The position numbers and the translations under genes were made by a program. Below, piece after piece: positions 1 to 3,767 of a DNA stretch of 6,427 nt. The first letter of the stretch is position 1. Each line of letters begins with the position of its first letter. Below the pieces are notes generated by a model that saw only the letters and a program-made list of their open reading frames with translations, made no database searches and was not told the origin of the DNA. The stretch comes from Myxococcales bacterium (lineage in GTDB: Bacteria > Myxococcota > Polyangia > Fen-1088): contig PMCR01000374.1 in NCBI GenBank assembly GCA_003155465.1, positions 4,365 to 10,791 on the forward strand, given 5' to 3'.

Positions 1-264
1 GCTCTGCACGTCGCGCTGGCTGAGGGCTTCGTAGATTGCCTCAACGCCCTTTCCGTGAAGCGCCATCGCCCGAATGTCCTCGTCGTAATCGTGACTCTCG
101 GCAATCGCCATTTCGAAGATGGACGGATTCGAGGTCATGCCCCGCAGCCCGTCTTCTTCGATGAGACGCCGGAGCCCGCCGCTGGCGATGAGATCGCGCC
201 GGATATAATCCAGCCAGATGGATTGGCCGAGCTCTCCCAGTTCCTGCAGAGGATTAGCTTTCAT
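1..264 (-). CDS. tal: Transaldolase, N-terminal part (runs off the left edge)
   Basis: Transaldolase moves a dihydroxyacetone unit between sugar phosphates in the cytoplasmic non-oxidative pentose phosphate pathway. The 88 visible codons have no stop. They begin with NPLQELGELGQSIWLDYIRR (residues 4-23) and carry GMTSNPSIF at about residues 42-50. This is the Thr-Ser-Asn-Pro signature of the first barrel strands in transaldolases, here of the longer type that starts with a 'GQSIWLD' segment. The Schiff-base lysine lies beyond the window, so activity cannot be judged. The type is also found fused to phosphoglucose isomerase, and a fusion here cannot be excluded. The ATG at 264 is preceded by GGGAGGT at 271-277, six bases upstream, which fixes the start. 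The gene follows the 159-aa lipoprotein gene after a 78-bp gap that shows only this ribosome binding site. It could be the last part of the same transcript. Confidence 0.9.
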   Translation of the reverse strand, partial: MKANPLQELGELGQSIWLDYIRRDLIASGGLRRLIEEDGLRGMTSNPSIFEMAIAESHDYDEDIRAMALHGKGVEAIYEALSQRDVQS

Positions 265-342
265 GGTCGTACCTCCCGCCCTTCTCTGCTAGGGTTCCGC
301 GTCGCTGCCAACTCGCACCCTCGCACGGGCTCTGCTTGCCTA

Positions 343-822
343 TCAGGGGGCAATCTTGTCGCTCAACCACTGGCGCGTCTTCTCGAAGGAGTCCTTCAGG
401 TCAGCGTAGGACTGCTTGAATCCCGTCTTCACGTCATCCCAGCTTGACTCGGTGGCGATCTCGGCTTGGTCGAGTTGCTTCTTTGCCTGGGCCCACTTGC
501 CGCGCGCCGTCCGGAGCTCGACCCTGGCGTCGGCCTTGGCCGCGCCGCTGGCTTTGTCGACTTTGGTGCCAAGCCGATCCAGCTCTTCCTGGATGTTGAC
601 CAATTCCTTTCCCATCCTGTCGACAAACTCGGCCTTCTCCGCGTACGCGTAGTCACGCATCGCCTGCGCCACCTCCCTTGTCTCCGCTTTGGCCTTTTCC
701 AGGTGCACCGCCGCGGAGCCTTGCGGCTTCAGTGCTGCCGCTGACTTGCTGTCTCTCGAGTTACAGCCCACCATGCAAGCGCTCGTGATGAAGAACGTCG
801 TGACGACTATTGCGTCTTTCAT
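343..822 (-). CDS. Putative outer-membrane lipoprotein with coiled-coil tail (sll1863-like C-terminus)
   Basis: The 159-aa product starts with a short basic and hydrophobic signal peptide ending in CMVGC, so Cys20 is the likely lipidated residue. The next residue is Asn, not Asp, which by the Lol sorting rule suggests the outer membrane. Residues 35-155 are charged, Ala-rich and predicted helical or coiled-coil. The C-terminal stretch at about 128-148 has the pattern W..[LV]KTG......DL...F, which also ends the 92-aa protein encoded at 2255-2533; the two look paralogous. A TTG at 828 is in frame, but the ATG at 822 is preferred: AAAGG at 831-835 lies 8 bases before it and only 2 before the TTG. 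That AAAGG falls in a small GCCT/AGGC hairpin (830-840). The function is unknown. A periplasmic stress or envelope-stabilising role is inferred from its neighbours only. Confidence 0.82.
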   Translation of the reverse strand: MKDAIVVTTFFITSACMVGCNSRDSKSAAALKPQGSAAVHLEKAKAETREVAQAMRDYAYAEKAEFVDRMGKELVNIQEELDRLGTKVDKASGAAKADARVELRTARGKWAQAKKQLDQAEIATESSWDDVKTGFKQSYADLKDSFEKTRQWLSDKIAP

Positions 823-830
823 GTTCAATG

Positions 831-835
831 CCTTT
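831..835 (-). promoter_or_regulatory. Ribosome binding site deciding the start at 822
   Basis: AAAGG on the minus strand, 8 bases before the ATG at 822. It is too close (2 bases) to serve the alternative TTG at 828. It lies within a short perfect inverted repeat, GCCT-TTC-AGGC (830-840), which might partly mask it. Confidence 0.55.
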
Positions 836-844
836 CAGGCGAAC

Positions 845-890
845 CCGACAGCCGGGGGCGTCTGCGAGGCGCATCCCCCATTGCTGACGG
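845..890 (-). other. Long imperfect hairpin between lipoprotein genes
   Basis: Three nested pairings share one axis. CCGACAGC (845-852) pairs with GCTGACGG (883-890) with one A-A mismatch. GGGGG (854-858) pairs with CCCCC (875-879). TGCG (863-866) pairs with CGCA (870-873) around a 3-base loop. Short internal loops separate the three. The structure lies 18 bases after the stop of the OmpA-type lipoprotein gene, within the 85-bp gap before the next gene. No T-run follows in the direction of transcription, so it is not a standard intrinsic terminator. It could protect the upstream mRNA end, weaken read-through or be a processing site. Confidence 0.5.
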
Positions 891-907
891 CGCCCTCCAA
901 ATTGTCA

Positions 908-1798
908 CTATGGGATAGATGCGTGCGGCTCGTGTTCGATTACAATCTCGACCCGGCGGTTGTTGGCGCGGCCTTCGGCGCTGGCGTTGTCCGCGATTGG
1001 GTTTCCCTTCCCCATCCCATGGGCCTGGATCAGGTCACCCTGGTAGCCTCGCTGCACCAGGTAGCTACGAACCGCGTCAGCCCGACGCTGCGACAGGTCC
1101 ATGTTGAAGCTCACGGACCCCTGGGAGTCCGTGTGCCCCTCGACGGTAAGGTGTCGCTCGCGGGTGGTAAGCAGCACCTCGGCCACCTGGTCGAGTCGCG
1201 TTCTCGCCTCGGGCAGCAGAACCGCCCGGTTGGATGCAAAGAGCACACTCCCGGAGAGCGTGATAACCATTCCACGGGGCTCCTCCTTGACTGCGGCCAG
1301 CTTGGCGAGCGCCGCCTGGGCGTCAGCCGCTCGCTTTTCGGCAGCGGCCCGGGCCTCTTGCTCAGCGGAGAGCTTCTCTGCCGTCGCTTCGCCGCTGCGC
1401 TCCGAGGCTGCCAGGGCGGTGCGCGTCTTGCTCAGGTCCTGTTTTGTTTTCGCAACAACCTTGCCCTGCGCTGTCTGGTAGTCCTCTTTGGATTGGGCTT
1501 GGCTCTTCTGCTCGATCGAGATCGAGGCAGTAGCCTCAGCGAACTGAGCTTTGCGTTGGGCGACATAGGCGAGGTCTCGCGTCTGATACGAGTCGGGATT
1601 GTCGCGGAAGGACTGCTCCGCTTCGGCGAGCGCCTGGTTTGCTACGTGCAACTCCGCCGGGGCGGCCTGGGCCGCGCGCCCAGTGCTTGCGCGCCGGTAG
1701 GCTTCTCGGGCGTCGACGAGTTCTGTTGGAGCAGTGGTTGCGCAGCCGGCGAAGACTCCGGCACAGACAAATGCGAGCAAAAGACTATGGGTTTTCAT
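908..1798 (-). CDS. DUF4398 and OmpA-like domain lipoprotein (peptidoglycan-binding)
   Basis: The 296-aa product is an envelope lipoprotein expected to tether the outer membrane to peptidoglycan. The signal peptide ends in FAGC, giving lipidated Cys19 followed by Ala, consistent with outer-membrane sorting. Residues about 24-95 are helical and resemble the DUF4398 family. Residues about 95-172 are an Ala/Glu/Lys-rich coiled coil. Residues about 178-290 form an OmpA/Pal-like domain with VEGHTDSQG, NMDLSQRRADAV and NNRRVEIVI. In that family, the Asp of GHTD (Asp224) and the Arg of LSxxR (Arg239), 15 residues apart, bind diaminopimelate; both are present. It has no OmpA beta-barrel. The ATG at 1798 has AAGGAG at 1805-1810, six bases upstream. 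The gene lies 41 bp after the smaller DUF4398-type lipoprotein gene, so the two are probably co-transcribed and may act together. Confidence 0.93.
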   Translation of the reverse strand: MKTHSLLLAFVCAGVFAGCATTAPTELVDAREAYRRASTGRAAQAAPAELHVANQALAEAEQSFRDNPDSYQTRDLAYVAQRKAQFAEATASISIEQKSQAQSKEDYQTAQGKVVAKTKQDLSKTRTALAASERSGEATAEKLSAEQEARAAAEKRAADAQAALAKLAAVKEEPRGMVITLSGSVLFASNRAVLLPEARTRLDQVAEVLLTTRERHLTVEGHTDSQGSVSFNMDLSQRRADAVRSYLVQRGYQGDLIQAHGMGKGNPIADNASAEGRANNRRVEIVIEHEPHASIP

Positions 1799-1839
1799 CC
1801 GAGTCTCCTTTCACTTGACGGGTTGGCATTTTCCACGAT

Positions 1840-2208
1840 CTACTTGTTTTCCTGCCGGAATTGGCGCACACGATCCACGGCCGCCCGGGCCTCCGCCTTT
1901 TCCGCGTCTTCGCGAGAGAGCGCGACGGCCAACTCAGCGTCGGCTTCCGACCGCGACAGCATCGAGACGGCCATTCCCTTCTGGCCTTTCGCGGCCAGCG
2001 ATTTGGCATTCTCCATTTCCTCCTTGGCCAGCTGCAGATGGAGTGAGGCCTGCGGTACTTTGGCCGCCCCAACCTCCTCAGCCGCCCGGATCCCGGAGGC
2101 AGACGCCTCTGTGCGTAGCGGCGGGGCACTTGCGCAGCCTGCGACAATTGTGGTGGCCGCGACGGCCATGGCGAAGGCCATAGTTGCGAGCTTGAATATG
2201 TGTCTCAT
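1840..2208 (-). CDS. DUF4398 domain lipoprotein
   Basis: The 122-aa product has a signal peptide (residues 1-24) ending in IVAGC; Cys25 is the likely lipidated residue. Ala follows the Cys, which suggests the outer membrane. The mature part is nearly all predicted helix, with residues about 34-110 matching the general DUF4398 pattern: an Ala-rich helix, then LHLQLAKEEMENAKSLAAKG and a second Ala/Glu-rich helix. It resembles the N-terminal part of the 296-aa OmpA-type lipoprotein next to it, suggesting paralogous helical modules, one with and one without a peptidoglycan anchor. The reading frame extends to an ATG at 2244, but that start would put extra residues before the signal peptide and lacks a good ribosome binding site. 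The ATG at 2208 has GGAGG five bases upstream and is chosen. The biochemical role of DUF4398 is unknown to me. Confidence 0.87.
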   Translation of the reverse strand: MRHIFKLATMAFAMAVAATTIVAGCASAPPLRTEASASGIRAAEEVGAAKVPQASLHLQLAKEEMENAKSLAAKGQKGMAVSMLSRSEADAELAVALSREDAEKAEARAAVDRVRQFRQENK

Positions 2209-2213
2209 CGGAT

Positions 2214-2218
2214 CCTCC
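2214..2218 (-). promoter_or_regulatory. Ribosome binding site deciding the start at 2208
   Basis: GGAGG on the minus strand, five bases before the ATG at 2208. It favours this start over in-frame ATGs at 2220 and 2244 and places the signal peptide directly at the N-terminus. Confidence 0.75.
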
Positions 2219-2254
2219 ATTTGGTGCTTGGATACGCGTTTCAATCAATACTCA

Positions 2255-2533
2255 TTAGTTCTTCATTCTCTTGAAGGCAGCCTCGAGATCCTTCCATGCG
2301 CTCTCAACCCCAGTCTTGAGAGTCGCCCACTTCTCGTTTCCCGCCGCCTTGAGCTCGCAGAGCTTCGATTGCGCGACCTGGTACTTCGCCTTCAGATCGT
2401 CGATGCGCCTGCGCTGATCGATCTTCACCTCCGCACCAGCCTTTTCAGCCTTGGCAACCAGTTCGTCGAGCTTGGCGCCCCATTGCCTAAGCTCTGCTTC
2501 CATCTTTCCTACGTGCCCTTCCGTAGCTTCCAT
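2255..2533 (-). CDS. Small coiled-coil protein, sll1863-like stress response family
   Basis: The 92-aa product has no signal peptide or membrane segment and is probably cytoplasmic. Residues about 8-65 form a heptad-rich charged helix (MEAELRQWGAKLDELVAKAE and on), and the C-terminus carries WATLKTGVESAWKDLEAAFK at about 69-88. This Trp...KTG...AW.DL...F tail after a coiled coil is typical of proteins annotated as sll1863-family stress response proteins; the match is from memory of the family pattern. An ATG at 2563 is in frame. The ATG at 2533 is chosen because AAGGAG at 2540-2545 lies six bases before it and because this start avoids overlap with the upstream gene. The stop is 46 bp before the DUF4398 lipoprotein start. 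The molecular function is not established. Confidence 0.82.
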   Translation of the reverse strand: MEATEGHVGKMEAELRQWGAKLDELVAKAEKAGAEVKIDQRRRIDDLKAKYQVAQSKLCELKAAGNEKWATLKTGVESAWKDLEAAFKRMKN

Positions 2534-2539
2534 GAGCTG

Positions 2540-2545
2540 CTCCTT
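2540..2545 (-). promoter_or_regulatory. Ribosome binding site deciding the start at 2533
   Basis: AAGGAG on the minus strand with six-base spacing to the ATG at 2533. The alternative ATG at 2563 has only a distant AAGGAA about ten bases upstream. Confidence 0.75.
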
Positions 2546-2553
2546 TCCGTCAT

Positions 2554-2766
2554 CTAGGTCCATTGGAATAGGTTCCTTGCCTTCGTGCCGGTCGGCGGCG
2601 GTGATCGTGAAATCGATGCTCTCCGCGCAAATCGCAGAATGTGCGCTACGGCCTCCGTGGCCAGACGTGACACCTCCAGCGGATCGGTACTGTAGTCCGC
2701 GGCCCCATCAAATGCGGCCACGACCAACTCGCCGAACTGTGCCGTCCTGTTAGCCTGGGTCTTCAT
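2554..2766 (-). CDS. Conserved-looking small hypothetical protein (70 aa)
   Basis: I cannot assign a family. The 70-aa product begins MKTQANRTAQFGELVVAAFD, has a predicted helical core to about residue 50 (GELVVAAFDGAADYSTDP, then EVSRLATEAVAHILRFARR) and ends in a basic, Pro/Ser-rich tail. There is no signal peptide, membrane segment or cysteine, so it is probably a soluble cytoplasmic protein. The start is the ATG at 2766, preceded by a weak purine stretch (GGAAAGAG). The frame stays open to 2949, but that upstream part has atypical composition and no ribosome binding site, so it is excluded. The stop is 20 bp before the 92-aa coiled-coil gene, which suggests co-transcription. The compact helix and the position at the head of the tight gene run suggest a stress-linked accessory protein; this is inference only. 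Confidence 0.68.
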   Translation of the reverse strand: MKTQANRTAQFGELVVAAFDGAADYSTDPLEVSRLATEAVAHILRFARRASISRSPPPTGTKARNLFQWT

Positions 2767-2799
2767 GGTCGTTCTCTTTCCACCGCTGTGCATTTGCCG

Positions 2800-2814
2800 C
2801 TCGCCTGTGGCGAG
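2800..2814 (-). other. Perfect short hairpin in the 5' leader of the 70-aa gene
   Basis: CTCGCC (2800-2805) and GGCGAG (2809-2814) form a perfect 6-bp GC-rich stem with a 3-base loop. It ends 33 bases before the ATG at 2766 and would lie in the untranslated leader. No T-run follows on either strand, so a terminator is unlikely. A leader or mRNA-stabilising role is possible but unproven. Confidence 0.4.
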
Positions 2815-3062
2815 GTTTCGGCATCCGCGCATACCCTCTACAGCAGCTTTCAGGCCAGCGACGAGGCGCCAGTGACTCCAAGGACTTGCGTCGCGGACCG
2901 CTGGATGAGGCCGCGAAGTTCCATCGAAATGACGTACCTGCTCACTCAATTCGAGGGAAAGAGGCGGCCGGCATGCGCACCGCGATCAGCGCTCACAGCG
3001 AGCAACCATTGCCCGGCAGGGAAAGGACGTCGGAGTCGAATACGAAGGCGCGAAGGCCACCC

Positions 3063-3078
3063 AGCCACGCCCTTGCCA
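3063..3078 (-). promoter_or_regulatory. Possible sigma-54-type -24/-12 promoter (weak)
   Basis: The minus strand reads TGGCAAGGGCGTGGCT, with GG and GC separated by exactly ten bases. Against the known consensus TGGCACG-N4-TTGCW it has two mismatches. Transcription would start near 3053, leaving a leader of almost 290 bases before the 70-aa gene. Such matches arise by chance in GC-rich DNA and no enhancer-binding regulator is encoded here. Confidence 0.2.
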
Positions 3079-3193
3079 ATAATCGGCCACACGCAGTAGC
3101 GCCGGTCTTCATCGTGATGTCAGAGGCCGCCAGAATTTTGCCGCGGAATTCCAAGAGAGCGAGACGGCCGACGCGCGTCTTTGCATCAACCTC

Positions 3194-3514
3194 TCATGCT
3201 GGGGAATCCGACTGTGCCTTCGCGCTATGGGATTTTGAGCAACATTCCGCGCAGTGGGTCGGCCCCAACAGCGTCAGAATCTTGCTCCACGTATCCTTGT
3301 GCACGGCTCTTCGTGGAAGCACGCGTCCCATTGCTGCGGCAGATTTTGCAGCCTGTTGCACGCCTCGCTCGAGTTGCTCCAAGTCGAGGTACTCCTCACC
3401 GTCCAAGAGACGCGCGGCTGTCTCTGCCGTGCTTACGGCGGCGACTTCATCGTCGGAAAGCAGCCCTAGAACACCTTGACGGGTACAATTTTGGGTTTGC
3501 GCGTCGCTTTTCAT
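3194..3514 (-). CDS. Small hypothetical protein with C-terminal cysteine cluster (106 aa)
   Basis: I do not recognise a named family, though the middle looks like a conserved small protein. The product is 106 aa, soluble and without a signal peptide. Residues about 14-60 contain VLGLLSDDEVAAVSTAETAA and then an acidic segment, DGEEYLDLEQLERGV. Residues 62-83 read MGRVLPRRAVHKDTWSKILT. The tail has Cys88, Cys91 and Cys92 with His87 and His96, a possible metal or redox site. The frame is open to 3661, but the ATG at 3514 has GGAG at 3520-3523, five bases upstream, and the sequence beyond it looks non-coding. The gene diverges from the efflux operon across about 250 bp and is separated from the next minus-strand gene by 427 bp. 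It might be a separate unit and possibly a regulator or sensor; that is speculation. Confidence 0.7.
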   Translation of the reverse strand: MKSDAQTQNCTRQGVLGLLSDDEVAAVSTAETAARLLDGEEYLDLEQLERGVQQAAKSAAAMGRVLPRRAVHKDTWSKILTLLGPTHCAECCSKSHSAKAQSDSPA

Positions 3515-3631
3515 GGTTGCTCCAATCAGGTTTGCGTGTTGCGGCTCTCCAAACAATGCTGGTTCAAGCGATCCGTGCACGATGTGTGCCGACGGCGTCG
3601 GGAACCTGTCTCCCTGGCGCGCGCCCTTGTG

Positions 3632-3671
3632 CCCGGTCAATGTGAATGGGCTCCCATTCAATGCGAATCGG
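3632..3671. repeat. Direct repeat pair spaced 21 bp (operator-like)
   Basis: The unit CCCGGTCAATGTGAATGGG (3632-3650) recurs as CCCATTCAATGCGAATCGG (3653-3671). Fifteen of 19 positions match, including TCAATG and GAAT. The offset is exactly 21 bp, close to two helical turns, so a dimeric or paired regulator could bind both copies on one face of the DNA. Confidence 0.5.
3643..3660. promoter_or_regulatory. 18-bp palindrome, candidate operator
   Basis: TGAATGGG-CT-CCCATTCA is a perfect 8-bp inverted repeat around a 2-base centre. It lies midway in the divergent region, about 129 bp from the 106-aa start and 108 bp from the presumed adaptor start, and overlaps the 21-bp direct repeats. The tiny loop favours a protein-binding site over an RNA hairpin. 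No regulator gene is visible in the window. Confidence 0.5.
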
Positions 3672-3767
3672 TTTGTCAGGTGGGTGTTGACGCGCCCAAC
3701 TCGTGAATCAGCAGCGTGGGCGCTGCAATCCGCTCATGCGGGCAGCCGCCTCCGCTGCGACAGTGAC

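Larger units (their letters stand above)
2767..3193. other. Intergenic stretch without a supported gene
   Basis: This 427-bp gap lies between the 106-aa gene and the 70-aa gene, both on the minus strand. Open frames exist on both strands, but none has a good ribosome binding site, a recognisable motif or convincing composition. It holds the hairpin at 2800-2814 and a sigma-54-like sequence on the minus strand at 3063-3078. The promoter of the downstream minus-strand run is most likely here, but I see no convincing sigma-70 -35/-10 pair. Confidence 0.5.
3515..3767. promoter_or_regulatory. Divergent intergenic region between the 106-aa gene and the efflux operon
   Basis: About 250 bp between a minus-strand start at 3514 and the presumed plus-strand start at 3768 must hold promoters for both directions. 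It contains an 18-bp palindrome, a 21-bp-spaced direct repeat and a minor inverted repeat, CCGAC-GGC-GTCGG (3589-3601). I could not pick out a confident sigma-70 promoter in either direction. The reading frame of the adaptor stays open through this region, but the encoded residues resemble no adaptor N-terminus. Confidence 0.5.

Noticed and set aside
689..2557. 622-codon open frame on the plus strand
   Set aside because: It lies antisense to four well-supported minus-strand genes that have lipoboxes, domains and ribosome binding sites. Its translation has no recognisable domain and uneven composition, as expected of a GC-rich shadow frame.
2850..2924. 24-aa minus-strand open frame, a possible leader peptide
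   Set aside because: Only a weak, distant GCAGGT precedes the ATG, and the peptide shows no attenuation-type codon run.
2767..2949. Extension of the 70-aa protein to an ATG at 2949
   Set aside because: The added residues are Arg/Gly/His-rich with no conserved look and no ribosome binding site, and the extension would run through the hairpin at 2800-2814.
2993..3112. 39-aa minus-strand open frame after the 106-aa gene, in the same frame past its TGA
   Set aside because: No ribosome binding site and no recognisable motif. Read-through of the TGA or an inactivated longer gene was considered, but the sequence past the stop shows no continuing pattern.
3161..3183. Inverted repeat AGACG...CGTCT followed by TTT as a terminator
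   Set aside because: The T-run is on the plus strand, where no gene ends. On the minus strand it lacks a T-run, so it does not terminate the 106-aa gene.
2886..3479. 197-codon open frame on the plus strand
   Set aside because: No ribosome binding site or motif, and its right half is antisense to the 106-aa gene. The Arg/Ser/Pro-rich composition is typical of a spurious frame.
3513..3767. N-terminal extension of the adaptor frame back to 3513
   Set aside because: The residues resemble no adaptor N-terminus, there is no ribosome binding site at 3513, and the region contains the operator-like repeats expected of a divergent promoter.
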